This document shows, one piece after another, positions 34,642 to 43,210 of a DNA stretch of 54,894 bases. The notes under the pieces were generated by a model. That model did not search any database, was not told where the DNA came from, and saw only the letters and a list, made by a program, of their open reading frames with translations. The translations under genes and the position numbers were made by a program. The stretch lies in NCBI GenBank assembly GCA_002424635.1, contig DIKT01000093.1:15293-70186 (forward strand). The letters are read 5' to 3'. This DNA is from Desulfobulbaceae bacterium UBA5611 (GTDB taxonomy: Bacteria; Desulfobacterota; Desulfobulbia; Desulfobulbales; Desulfocapsaceae). Position 1 is the first letter of the stretch. Each line of letters starts with the position of its first letter.

Positions 34642-35580
34642 ATGGCGACGAGATTCGAAGTAGCTGCATACATTGAGAGCGATGGAGAGGAGAAAGTATC
34701 GAGCGCAAAACCCGAGCAAAATTTCAATGACCTCGGCCCGAAAGTTACAGTTTGGAACGTGAAGACCGACAAGGGCGCATGGTGGGTCGTCGAAGGAGAA
34801 GGGGTTCCAATGAATCTGTATCCTCAAGGTGCATACTTCTTCTCGTCCGACGAGGCATACTCGTTCCACATGGGCCTCATGGCGCGACTCCTGACACGAG
34901 AGGCGCACGATCCTGAACTGGTTTTCCGCTCCATGTCCTTCGGGTCCACGAGATTCGTCGGTGTTAGGCGCAAACTCCACGTTGCATCCGAAGCGCTGGC
35001 CACTATCACGGAGCCAGAGCACGCGCAGGGTGTCGGGCTTACCTGTCGGGAGGTACTGATCCAGCTTGGCAGAGAGATTCTATTGGATCGCGAAGTGTCT
35101 GCAGAGGAGGAAACGCCGAAAAACGCGGACTTTAAGAATCGCGCTCGCCTTAGCCTCGAACGCTTAGCCTCCGGTCGTGAGAACGCAGAAGTGCGCGATG
35201 CTACACGACGTCTTGCCGACGGGGCATGGACATTCGCGTGTCATGTTACGCATTCGCCGAGCTCGACACGGCAGGACGCTACCGTGTGTATTACGATGAC
35301 GGCTGCCGTAGTGTCACTCTTTGAGCAACTTCTGGAGAAGGTCGATCAAGGCGAAGGTGTGGCGACTTGCCCATCGTGCAAGAGCCGCCAAGTGAATGTC
35401 ATCGACCGACAAATCGCAGCGGACAAGCCGAAGGAAACCATCCTCAGTTGTTCTTATTGCGGTTGGTCCGAGGTCATTGAAGTTGACCGACCCGCTCCCA
35501 TCGGTTTGGACGTGAAGCGATGTGAAGGTTCTTCAGGCTCGAAGCGACGCAAAAAGACGAAGCGAGTCTCGAAAAAGTAG
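34642..35580 (+). CDS. Hypothetical protein with C-terminal zinc ribbon
   Basis: 312 residues. The first 230 have no recognised domain; a beta-rich start (VTVWNVKTDKGAWWVVEG) is followed by a mostly helical region. A C4 zinc ribbon is clear: C243-P-S-C246 and C270-S-Y-C273. The end is a Lys/Arg-rich tail (GSKRRKKTKRVSKK), suggesting nucleic-acid contact. Base composition is more GC-rich than the 560-residue gene downstream. Flanked by attC-like sites 2 and 3. Confidence 0.62.
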   Translation: MATRFEVAAYIESDGEEKVSSAKPEQNFNDLGPKVTVWNVKTDKGAWWVVEGEGVPMNLYPQGAYFFSSDEAYSFHMGLMARLLTREAHDPELVFRSMSFGSTRFVGVRRKLHVASEALATITEPEHAQGVGLTCREVLIQLGREILLDREVSAEEETPKNADFKNRARLSLERLASGRENAEVRDATRRLADGAWTFACHVTHSPSSTRQDATVCITMTAAVVSLFEQLLEKVDQGEGVATCPSCKSRQVNVIDRQIAADKPKETILSCSYCGWSEVIEVDRPAPIGLDVKRCEGSSGSKRRKKTKRVSKK

Positions 35581-35640
35581 AAATGACGAACGGGAAGTCA
35601 AAGGGTTGCACCTTAACATAGGACAAGGCTGACTGGCTGA

Positions 35641-35688
35641 TTCCAACCAGTCGTTTCAGCGGCCAAGCCGCTGAACTCGTTGTTAAGC
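35641..35688 (+). repeat. attC-like recombination site 3
   Basis: Perfect stem TTCAGCGGC-caa-GCCGCTGAA at 35655-35675, flanked by TTCCAAC (R'' core AAC, 35641-35647) and GTTAAGC (exact GTTRRRY, 35682-35688). The segment GCCGCTGAACTCGTT resembles the L' region of well-known attC sites. A second hairpin (GACTGG/CCAGTC) lies just before, so the site may be longer, beginning at CCTTAAC (35611). Confidence 0.75.
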
Positions 35689-35703
35689 CAATAAGAATCT
35701 GAC

Positions 35704-37386
35704 ATGGAAGAAAATCATAAAGACGAGCAGAAAGCCTACGAAGAACGCTTGCGTCGACGGTTGAAAATTTTGCGGAAAACCTTTGAAGAAGGCAATATTC
35801 GTATACCCAATGATCCTCATATAAAAGATAGTCTGCTAGCGGTTAGATATGGTCCTGATGGTGAAATAGATCTTAGCACCGTCGATGGAATAGTTCGGTC
35901 AATGGCTCTAGCTATTACTGCTATGAATGACCGAGAAGAGTTGAAAAAAGCCTACCCTCTCGACGAAATACAACAAACTTATTTTGAATTTATTGATAGA
36001 AACTTTGGTGAATATTACAAAATCATGCTTGAACGTGGGCTTACTCCGCATGACGCCGGTTTGGCTCTTTCGAGACGTGAGGAAACAATAAATTCAATAA
36101 CAGATCAAATCCCAGATTTTTTTAACATAATTGAAGAATTCTGGCTGAACGCCGGAGAAGCTTTAATCGCTCATGTCGAAGACATGCATGAATCCCTGAA
36201 AGGTGTTTTCGGAGGGGATCTTTTCCCAGCTCATAGTGAAAATATCGCCTCGAAATGTGGTATTTATGTCGACACCATTATTCTTCCAGATCCTTTCTTG
36301 AGATCTAAGGCCCTGTTCCCTCGGTGGCCAAAGGGTGATCAAGCATATTATTTTATAAAACACGCTTTGAATATACTGCAATATAAGGAGTTGGCCTGTG
36401 CAAAGGTAGACCAACCGATTGTTGTGATCGTACCAGATAAAGCTGCCTTTGAAGAAGGTGAACGCGATTTCTATATGAAATTAGGGAAAGACGACTCTAT
36501 TGAGCATGCAGCAAGAATGTTTGGTAGAAAGTTCGAGTCTTTTGAAGAGTTAATGGAATTTGCAAACGCTTTGGACACAATTGAAAAAGTCGTTGCAGAA
36601 ATAAAGGACAAATCGCGGGTATTATTTGACACAGACTTTGGAAACGACGTTTTTGAACAAATTAAAAGGGCAGTAGATGGTGACACTGGTCAACTGATGG
36701 GTACAAAGAATCCCGGTATCATAGTTGCCACTCACGCAATGGGCCGTATGACAGTAAGTAATGAATTGCTTATTAAAGCCAGGCGAATGCGAGCCACACC
36801 TATTATCGATGCACCTACTTCATGGGCCTATCTTAACTGGAAACTTGAATACGATGCAGGGAAAGCCGAAGCCGAGAGTGGCTTGAAGGATTTGCATATC
36901 TTGCGAAGTCTTCAATCATTATCGAAAAACGAAATGCAATGGCTTGGAAAAGTGCCAACTGATGCACTTATTGAGTTGAGAAAATCTGGAGCTCTTGACG
37001 AAATCAGAGGAATTTTGGGCAGTGGTGTTGACGAAATAGCCAAAGCGAACCCATTAAATTTTTTCCGAACAACTGATCAGGTTTTTGAAAATATAGATCA
37101 CGCATTTGAAGTGCATAGGGGAAAAATTAAAGAATTATCGGCTAAAAAATGGAAGTTCGCTGGTACCGACATAGCTTCTTGGTTAGTTGTAGGAACAATG
37201 GAAGTAACCGCAGCCGCAACAGGAATACCGGTATGGGGGCTTGCCACTATAGCAGCAAATCAGGTTTTTGATATTCCGAAACTTAGAGAAATCCCCGTAA
37301 CAATTAAAGAATTGGCAGAGGAGAATAGAAAACTAAAACTTTCACCGGTTAGTTTACTATTTAAATACGCAAACAAAAAGGCTTAA
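35704..37386 (+). CDS. Hypothetical 560-residue cytoplasmic protein
   Basis: No signal peptide. Residues 1-180 are largely helical and charged; the middle (from about 235) contains a strand IVVIVPDKAAF and a region around ATHAMGRMTVSNELLIKARRMRATP that looks like an alpha/beta fold; near residue 490 a weakly hydrophobic stretch (ASWLVVGTMEVTAAATGIPVWGLATIAANQVF) could be a membrane or pore-forming segment. I cannot assign a family. A toxin- or abortive-infection-type role is only a guess from the hydrophobic C-terminus and the company of nucleases. Its stop overlaps the R'' box of attC-like site 4. Confidence 0.65.
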   Translation: MEENHKDEQKAYEERLRRRLKILRKTFEEGNIRIPNDPHIKDSLLAVRYGPDGEIDLSTVDGIVRSMALAITAMNDREELKKAYPLDEIQQTYFEFIDRNFGEYYKIMLERGLTPHDAGLALSRREETINSITDQIPDFFNIIEEFWLNAGEALIAHVEDMHESLKGVFGGDLFPAHSENIASKCGIYVDTIILPDPFLRSKALFPRWPKGDQAYYFIKHALNILQYKELACAKVDQPIVVIVPDKAAFEEGERDFYMKLGKDDSIEHAARMFGRKFESFEELMEFANALDTIEKVVAEIKDKSRVLFDTDFGNDVFEQIKRAVDGDTGQLMGTKNPGIIVATHAMGRMTVSNELLIKARRMRATPIIDAPTSWAYLNWKLEYDAGKAEAESGLKDLHILRSLQSLSKNEMQWLGKVPTDALIELRKSGALDEIRGILGSGVDEIAKANPLNFFRTTDQVFENIDHAFEVHRGKIKELSAKKWKFAGTDIASWLVVGTMEVTAAATGIPVWGLATIAANQVFDIPKLREIPVTIKELAEENRKLKLSPVSLLFKYANKKA

Positions 37387-37469
37387 CAATTTAGTGCAGT
37401 GGATGCGAGTAACGTCGGCGGCGTTGACGCGCGGGGTTTTAGGCCGCACCACTGACCAAGACGTTAAAT
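37381..37469 (+). repeat. attC-like recombination site 4
   Basis: R'' GCTTAAC (exact RYYYAAC) overlaps the stop of the preceding gene; R' GTTAAAT (exact GTTRRRY) ends 9 bp before the next ATG. TTAAC pairs with GTTAA, and the internal stem is CAGTGG-a-TGCG with CGCA-CCACTG, again with an extrahelical A on the left arm. The cleanest attC in the array. Confidence 0.85.
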
Positions 37470-37478
37470 AATAAAAGA

Positions 37479-38450
37479 ATGTCCTCAGCATCTAAAGAAT
37501 TTGAGCTGCAAATTAAGCGAATTAATGATGTCTTGGTTCAAGACCACGCAGATGTGATATGGAATGATAAAATCCCAGACCCTGATAACCCAAAACAACC
37601 ACGCCAAATTGATATTACAATACGAAGAAATGGAGAAATCATACATATAGAATGTCGAGATCATAAAGTTCCTCAAGGGGCAAAGTGGGTTGAAGAACTT
37701 TATGGAAGAAAAATAAGCCTTAATGCAATTGCAATGGTTGGGGTTTCATCTTCAGGTTTTACGGAAGGTGCAATCAAAAAAGGTAAAAGACTGGGTATAT
37801 TCCTATGTAACCTAAGCCATCTCACTGACCAAGAGATACAAAGCTGGGGAAAAAAGACGAAAATCAGATTCTTTTATTATATTTTCTCAAATCTAGAAAT
37901 AACTTACTTTCTCCGAAGCATCAAAGGCTTAATCCCGCATGATGTTGAACAATACATATATTCAAAGCCTGAATATAATGATGCGCTTTTCAACAAAATA
38001 AAATACTCATTTAATGGGAATAAGGATTTCTTCTATCCTTATGGATTCAAATTCGGAAAAATATTAACAGAAAATGTCCAAATTATGGAAAGAGCGGTTT
38101 TGGGGATTTCATTAAGAGGTGATGTTAACAAAATTTCGTTCGAATATGAGTGCCCCACAACATTAAGCTTCCATTCACCAAACACAAAATCACCTGGAAT
38201 TGTAAGCGTAGAAAAAACAGATGGAGGAGAATTAGAAATAATAAAAAGCAAGTCAGGATTCTCAAGAGTCGATTTTGATCTAAGTATCATACCACATGGT
38301 CCGCCGAACTCTGTACTCGCTGGTATTTTTCAGTTTAGTAAATTACCTGGAAGTAAAAAATACCCTCCACAGTTCAATGTTATTGGAACGCAAGAAAAAG
38401 AAGTTTTTATCAATGATGCAAAATATGTAATTGCTGAAATCAAAGAGTAA
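37479..38450 (+). CDS. Mrr-like restriction endonuclease (PD-(D/E)xK fold)
   Basis: 323 residues, AT-rich. The N-terminal 130 residues resemble a family of Mrr-type nucleases: KEFELQIKRINDVL, then ADVIWNDKIPDPDNPKQPRQIDITI with Asp45, a strand ending HIECRDHK (Glu58, Lys63 close by), then GRKISLNAIAMVGVSSSGFTEGA. The ECRxxK arrangement replaces the textbook ExK. The C-terminal 190 residues have no recognised domain and may bind DNA or a partner. No methyltransferase is tied to it, so it may act on modified or foreign DNA. Confidence 0.72.
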   Translation: MSSASKEFELQIKRINDVLVQDHADVIWNDKIPDPDNPKQPRQIDITIRRNGEIIHIECRDHKVPQGAKWVEELYGRKISLNAIAMVGVSSSGFTEGAIKKGKRLGIFLCNLSHLTDQEIQSWGKKTKIRFFYYIFSNLEITYFLRSIKGLIPHDVEQYIYSKPEYNDALFNKIKYSFNGNKDFFYPYGFKFGKILTENVQIMERAVLGISLRGDVNKISFEYECPTTLSFHSPNTKSPGIVSVEKTDGGELEIIKSKSGFSRVDFDLSIIPHGPPNSVLAGIFQFSKLPGSKKYPPQFNVIGTQEKEVFINDAKYVIAEIKE

Positions 38451-38509
38451 TTTAAAATTTGCTGCACACGGACCCAAACGACGTGGGTCCGGTGAGCAAT
38501 CCGTCAGAC
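38450..38509 (+). repeat. attC-like recombination site 5 (degenerate boxes)
   Basis: Strong stem GCT-g-CAC-a-CGGACCCA, 7-nt loop, TGGGTCCG-GTG-AGC (38461-38497). The unpaired G and A on the left arm match site 1. The R boxes are one base off consensus: ATTTAAA (38450-38456) and GTCAGAC (38503-38509), so recombination activity may be lost. Confidence 0.65.
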
Positions 38510-38596
38510 CAAGTATTTGAAACCCTGATTCTCGCCGATTGCCATTCTCCTGATTCAAGCAAAACCTGCGACGGATACAAAAGAGCATAGCCACAT

Positions 38597-41533
38597 ATGA
38601 CCCCTGAACAATTCATCACCCTCTGGAGAAACAACACCCTCAGCGAACGCGGCGGAGCCCAGGCCCATTTTGACGATCTCTGCGACCTGTTGGGAGTTGA
38701 CAAGCCCCGTGACCCTGAAAGCTACTGTTTTGAACGGGGGGCGCAAAAGGCTGGCGGCGGTGATGGCTGGGCCGATGTCTGGAAGCGCGGCTGTTTCGGC
38801 TGGGAGAACAAAAAACCTGGCCGTGACCTAAACGCCGCCCTCAAGCAACTGACCGACTATGCCCTGCGCCTGGAAAACCCGCCCCTCTTGGTGGTGTGCG
38901 ACCGGGAGCGGATCATCATCCACACCGCCTTCACCGGCTATCCTGACCAACCGCGGGAAATCCGCATCGAGAACCTGACTGATCCGGGCACGTTGCAACT
39001 CTTGCGCTGGGTTTTCACCGACCCGGAAAAGCTCCGTCCGGAAAAATCTACCGCCGCCATCACCGGCGAGGCCGCCGGGAAATTTGCTGGGCTTGCCATG
39101 GCCATGCGAGGCCGCGGGCTTGACGGCCAGCAGGTCGCCCATTTCCTGGTGCAATGCCTCTTCTGCATGTTTGCCGAGGATGAGGAGCTGCTCCCAGGCT
39201 CGGTTTTTACCGGAATCCTCAAGAATGCCGGTGACGATGCCGGGAAGGCGGCAAGTCGGATCAACCGACTCTTTGTTGCCATGCGAGAAGAAGGGGGCGG
39301 CGAATATGGTGACCATGATATTGCCTGGTTCAACGGCGGCCTCTTCAAGACTGTGGATATTCCAGCCCTGATTCCGGACGACCTTGCCGCTCTGCACAAG
39401 GCAGCCCATATGGACTGGCGGGCCATTGACCCCACCATTTTCGGTACCCTGTTTGAGCGCAGCCTTGATCCAACCACCCGTGCCCCGCTGGGCGCCCACT
39501 ACACCGACACCGCCACCATCGCCAAACTGATCCACCCCTTGATCACCGATCCCCTGCTGGCCCAATGGCAGTTAGCCAAAGCGGTTATCGCCGCCGGGCT
39601 TGGCAAAGGACCGAGGAGCAAGGCACACCAGGACGCAAATGCCGCCTGGCAGGGTTTTCTCATGCGCCTGAGCCGCTTCCGGGTGCTTGACCCGGCCTGC
39701 GGATCGGGAAATTTTTTGTATCTGGCACTGATTGCCCTGCGAGATGTAGAGCGGAAAGTCCTCATTGAGGCCCAGGAGTTGGCGGGCTATCAGCCGGAAC
39801 TGTGGCTGCGTACCGGGCCGCACAATATTTTCGGGCTGGAGATCAACGATTACGCCGCCGAGCTGGCCCGCACCACCGTCTGGATAGGCGATATCCAGTG
39901 GTGCCGTCGCAATGGCCGGGAGATTATCAGAAATCCCATTCTCCGCTCGCTGGACTCCATCGAACACCGCGACGCCCTGCTTAATCCCGACGGCAGCGAG
40001 GCGAACTGGCCCGAGGCCGATGTGATTGTCGGCAATCCGCCGTTTTTGGGGGGCAGTAAAAAACGCGGAGAACTAGGCGGCGACTACTTTGATGCCCTGG
40101 CAAAATGCTATGGTGACCGCGTGCCGCCTGGAGCCGATCTGGTGACCTACTGGTTCGAAAAAGCCCGGGCGCAGGTCGAGGCGGGCAAGGCAATGGTCGC
40201 CGGGCTGGTTGCCACCAACTCCATTAGGGGAGGCTCAAACCGCAAGGTGCTGGAACGCATCGTAGCAACCACGGATATCTTTGAAGCATGGTCAGACGAA
40301 AATTGGGTCAACGACGGCGCGGCGGTGCGGGTGTCCCTGATCTGTTTCGGGAAGGGTGAAGGTATTCGGCTGGACGGTATACCCGTGGCGATCATTCATG
40401 CCGATTTAACGGCTGGGGAAGGCGTCAACCTAACGAAAGCCAAACCGCTGGAGGAAAACAAGGGCGTTTGTTTCATGGGTGCATCAAAGAAAGCACCTTT
40501 TGATATCCAGGGGGACCTAGCACGGCAATGGCTCAAACTTCCCAATCCCAACGGACGATCAAGTTCAGATGTGGTTCGTCCACTATGTAACGCAATCAAT
40601 ATTGTCCGGCGACCCACCGATACGTGGATAATCGACTACGGCACGGATATGTTGGAAAAGGAGGCCGCATTCTATGAAGCACCATTCCAATATGCGCTTG
40701 AGCATGTCAAACCGGTACGCGAGAAAAACAACCGGGAAGCCTATCGAAAATACTGGTGGCGTCACGCTGAAGCGCGTCCAGGTTTACGTGCGGCTTTGGC
40801 TGATTTATCACGTTTCATCGTTACTCCAGGTGTTGCAAAACACCGATTATTTATCTTTCTGGACGCTTCGATATTGCCAGATCAAGCAACACTGGCCATT
40901 GCCCGCGCCGACGACACCACTTTTGGTATTCTCCACTCCCGCTTCCACGAACTCTGGTCGCTGGGCATGTGCACATGGCTTGGTGTCGGTAATGATCCCC
41001 GTTACACCCCGACCACTACCTTTGAAACCTTCCCCTTCCCCCATGGTCTCACCCCTGCCGACACTGCACCAAAAAGTGCAGAAAAGCGGCGCGCTCTGGG
41101 ATATGTACCTCTGCTGGGAACAATCGGCGATACGGGCGGGATCACGCCCATTCCACCGTTTTCAACGCCAAGCCCGGCCATTATCGCTGACCAGTCGCAA
41201 CGAGGCGCAGCCCTGGCCATTGCCAATGCCGCCTTCCGCCTCAACCAGTTACGGGAAGCCTGGCTTAATCCAACCGAATGGGTGGAATGGGTGATCACCT
41301 CGGAAGAGGAGAAGGCTGGTTTTCCCAAACGCCCGATAGCCAAACCGGGCCACGAGGCAGACCTGAAAAAGCGAACCCTGACCAATCTCTACAACCTCCG
41401 TCCGGCCTGGCTCGTGTCTGCCCACCGCGAACTAGACTCAGCCGTAGCCAATGCCTACGGCTGGGCCGACTACACGCCGGAGATGACAGATGAAACCATT
41501 CTCTCCCGGTTGCTGGCCATGAATTTGGGATAA
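38597..41533 (+). CDS. MmeI-type (type IIL) restriction-modification enzyme
   Basis: 978 residues combining nuclease and methyltransferase. N-terminal PD-(D/E)xK: Asp60, Glu70, Lys72 with the same D-x9-E-x-K spacing as MmeI (GWADVW ... GWENK). A helical spacer follows. The gamma-class N6-adenine methyltransferase has motif I DPACGSGNF at residue 365 and catalytic NPPF at 480. The last 400 residues include a target-recognition domain and a helical end. A single chain would both modify and cut about two turns away. All motifs appear intact. It is much GC-richer than the preceding gene, implying independent origin. Confidence 0.88.
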   Translation: MTPEQFITLWRNNTLSERGGAQAHFDDLCDLLGVDKPRDPESYCFERGAQKAGGGDGWADVWKRGCFGWENKKPGRDLNAALKQLTDYALRLENPPLLVVCDRERIIIHTAFTGYPDQPREIRIENLTDPGTLQLLRWVFTDPEKLRPEKSTAAITGEAAGKFAGLAMAMRGRGLDGQQVAHFLVQCLFCMFAEDEELLPGSVFTGILKNAGDDAGKAASRINRLFVAMREEGGGEYGDHDIAWFNGGLFKTVDIPALIPDDLAALHKAAHMDWRAIDPTIFGTLFERSLDPTTRAPLGAHYTDTATIAKLIHPLITDPLLAQWQLAKAVIAAGLGKGPRSKAHQDANAAWQGFLMRLSRFRVLDPACGSGNFLYLALIALRDVERKVLIEAQELAGYQPELWLRTGPHNIFGLEINDYAAELARTTVWIGDIQWCRRNGREIIRNPILRSLDSIEHRDALLNPDGSEANWPEADVIVGNPPFLGGSKKRGELGGDYFDALAKCYGDRVPPGADLVTYWFEKARAQVEAGKAMVAGLVATNSIRGGSNRKVLERIVATTDIFEAWSDENWVNDGAAVRVSLICFGKGEGIRLDGIPVAIIHADLTAGEGVNLTKAKPLEENKGVCFMGASKKAPFDIQGDLARQWLKLPNPNGRSSSDVVRPLCNAINIVRRPTDTWIIDYGTDMLEKEAAFYEAPFQYALEHVKPVREKNNREAYRKYWWRHAEARPGLRAALADLSRFIVTPGVAKHRLFIFLDASILPDQATLAIARADDTTFGILHSRFHELWSLGMCTWLGVGNDPRYTPTTTFETFPFPHGLTPADTAPKSAEKRRALGYVPLLGTIGDTGGITPIPPFSTPSPAIIADQSQRGAALAIANAAFRLNQLREAWLNPTEWVEWVITSEEEKAGFPKRPIAKPGHEADLKKRTLTNLYNLRPAWLVSAHRELDSAVANAYGWADYTPEMTDETILSRLLAMNLG

Positions 41534-41581
41534 ACAGGGAAACTCCCTTATTTATCCACGACCAAATAATTAGAGGAGTGT

Positions 41582-41640
41582 CCCCCCAAGCGACGCTGCT
41601 CGATAAAGCCGTGCAGCGCCCCTGAGCTTGGACGTTATGC
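41582..41640 (+). repeat. attC-like recombination site 6
   Basis: Pairing CCAAGC-ga-CGCTGC, 13-nt loop, GCAGCG-(7)-GCTTGG, ending in ACGTTATGC. R' is GTTATGC, and the phrase CCCTGAGCTTGGACGTTATGC-like ending is typical of attC. No clear R'' box of RYYYAAC type is seen on the left. Confidence 0.65.
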
Positions 41641-41653
41641 AACAAACAAATAA

Positions 41654-42277
41654 ATGATAAATGAGCTACTTAAAAGATCTGCAGAGCTAGAGAGCAAGTT
41701 GTCGAATTTTCTAGCTTTGAGACCATATGTCGACACAGAGAGAATAGCCTCTAGCAGAATCATGTGCAGCATTGCTTTTGAGCATGCAGAAAGCGCAAAA
41801 ATGTTAATTGCAACCGGAAATTTTACGTCAGCAACTGCATTAGTTCGTCTCCAGTATGAAGCTCTTGTTCGAGCAATGTGGCTTTTTCATTCAGCAACTG
41901 ACCACGCCGTCTCCAAGTTAATGTGTGAACTTACTTCCGAATCGGCAAGCAAGGCAAACAATCTTCCAATGCTCAGCGAGATGCTTGCAAAGCTTGAAGG
42001 TAACGCGCCAAAAGAAGCCCTTGATATGTTGCTTGAATTTAAAGAGTATTCTTGGAAGCCGCTGAGCTCATTCATCCACGGTGGAATCCATGCAATAAAT
42101 AGACATAGCAAAGGCTACCCACCTCCTTTACTTCTCCAATTACTAAAAATTTCCAATGGTGTTTCTTCAATGGTAGGAATGTTATTGGTTGTTTTGGCTC
42201 AAGATTTTAGGCAACAAGGGAAGATTCCAGCAATTCAAAGAGAATTCTCAGATTGCTTACCAGGACATAACAAATAA
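41654..42277 (+). CDS. Small helical protein, DUF6988-like
   Basis: 207 residues, almost entirely helical. The stretch FTSATALVRLQYEALVRAMWLFHSAT and FKEYSWKPLSSFIHGGIHAI resemble a family (DUF6988, from memory) often found in integron cassettes and defence regions; function unknown. AT-rich. It is the last gene of the array. GCATAAC, the exact reverse complement of the GTTATGC box on its left side, lies 3 bp after its stop, supporting cassette origin. Confidence 0.65.
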   Translation: MINELLKRSAELESKLSNFLALRPYVDTERIASSRIMCSIAFEHAESAKMLIATGNFTSATALVRLQYEALVRAMWLFHSATDHAVSKLMCELTSESASKANNLPMLSEMLAKLEGNAPKEALDMLLEFKEYSWKPLSSFIHGGIHAINRHSKGYPPPLLLQLLKISNGVSSMVGMLLVVLAQDFRQQGKIPAIQREFSDCLPGHNK

Positions 42278-42280
42278 CCG

Positions 42281-42330
42281 GCATAACCACCAAACAGGGG
42301 GTCCGGTGAGCCTGTAGAAAAACGTAAATT
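42281..42330 (+). repeat. Possible truncated attC after the last cassette
   Basis: Begins GCATAAC (RYYYAAC with one mismatch) and shares GGGTCCGGTGAGC-like sequence with site 5, including CACC/GGTG pairing. No matching GTTRRRY box is found downstream, so the site seems truncated at the island edge. Confidence 0.4.
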
Positions 42331-42428
42331 ATTATAAATGTCTGCTGTAATTTCAAGTATGATGGTAGTGTAATTGCTGTAATATCAGGCAAATAGAGCG
42401 GCTAGCCCTTCACTGCAGATATTGCAGC

Positions 42429-42723
42429 ATGGCTCGTTATAAATCTTACTCCTATGCTCAAGGAAAAATTCATACCCATTTATTTTGCCAAGCAGATTCT
42501 CCCCGGCACCTTCTAATATTCCCAGAACCATCTCATTGAGGAGCTAGACCTCTCCCGCTTTGATGAAAGTTTCAAGAACGATGGCACGGAGCTACCGCCT
42601 GCGATTCCCAGAATCCTTCTCAAGATCGTACTCTACACCTACTCCCGAGGTATCGTCTACAGCCGGAAGATCGAATGGGTCTGCTAGGAGAGCATAATCT
42701 TCATGGCCCAGTGCGCTGATACG
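42429..42723 (+). pseudogene. IS1182-family transposase remnant
   Basis: Starts MARYKSYSYAQGK, then a one-base insertion shifts the frame; the rest reads FIPIYFAKQILPGTF-stop-YSQNHLIEELDLSRFDESFKND, ILLKIVLYTYSRGIVYSRKIEWVC-stop, IIFMAQCADT. This is the N-terminal helical part of IS1182 transposases. It has a frameshift, two stop codons and lacks the catalytic DDE region, so it is dead. No inverted-repeat ends were recognised. Confidence 0.85.
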
Positions 42724-43210
42724 ATTCCCTTCATGTTGATTTCTGATGAGGCAAGTCGCTTGCTTGACAAGAGAGAGGCTTTCGTTATTAAATTACAAGT
42801 AAAAGGTAAGTAGCTCCGCTCCTGATAAGCCAAGCTCTCAGTGAGAAGGGGAAACTGTAGGTCTTTTAACAAAAGATGGCCGAACGGTCGAAGGATTGCG
42901 GCCTTTGGTATGCCTGGTTTTATAGGCCTATTTTTAAAAATAGGTGCTTTCATAATAATTCCCTCAACAGAATCGTAGGAGCAAGGCCGGAGGATTATTG
43001 GTCGAGCTTACGATAGGCCAAATAACGGTGTATCGGTACAGCATCAAATCCAGCCTGCACCCCTGAAGTTCCGCATGAACAACTTTATTTCTCACACCAT
43101 CCTGCGCTTAGACCGGGCAAGGGCGGGTGTGGCACTGATAGACCGCTAGTCAAGAATATCACAACAAGGCTGGAGACGCTCCTTCAGCACAACTAAATGG
43201 AGTCAATCAC
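42724..43210. other. Non-coding region downstream of the transposase remnant
   Basis: About 490 bases with no credible gene. It contains an 18-bp palindrome CCTATTTTTAAAAATAGG (near 42930) and possible IS debris. The promoter of the following exported protein should lie at its right end but is not obvious. Confidence 0.5.

Noticed and set aside
38597..41533. Frameshift or decay in the large restriction-modification gene
   Set aside because: The frame is uninterrupted and nuclease and methyltransferase motifs are all present.
42684..42953. 89-residue minus-strand frame
   Set aside because: Lies over the transposase remnant and non-coding DNA, with no coding signal.
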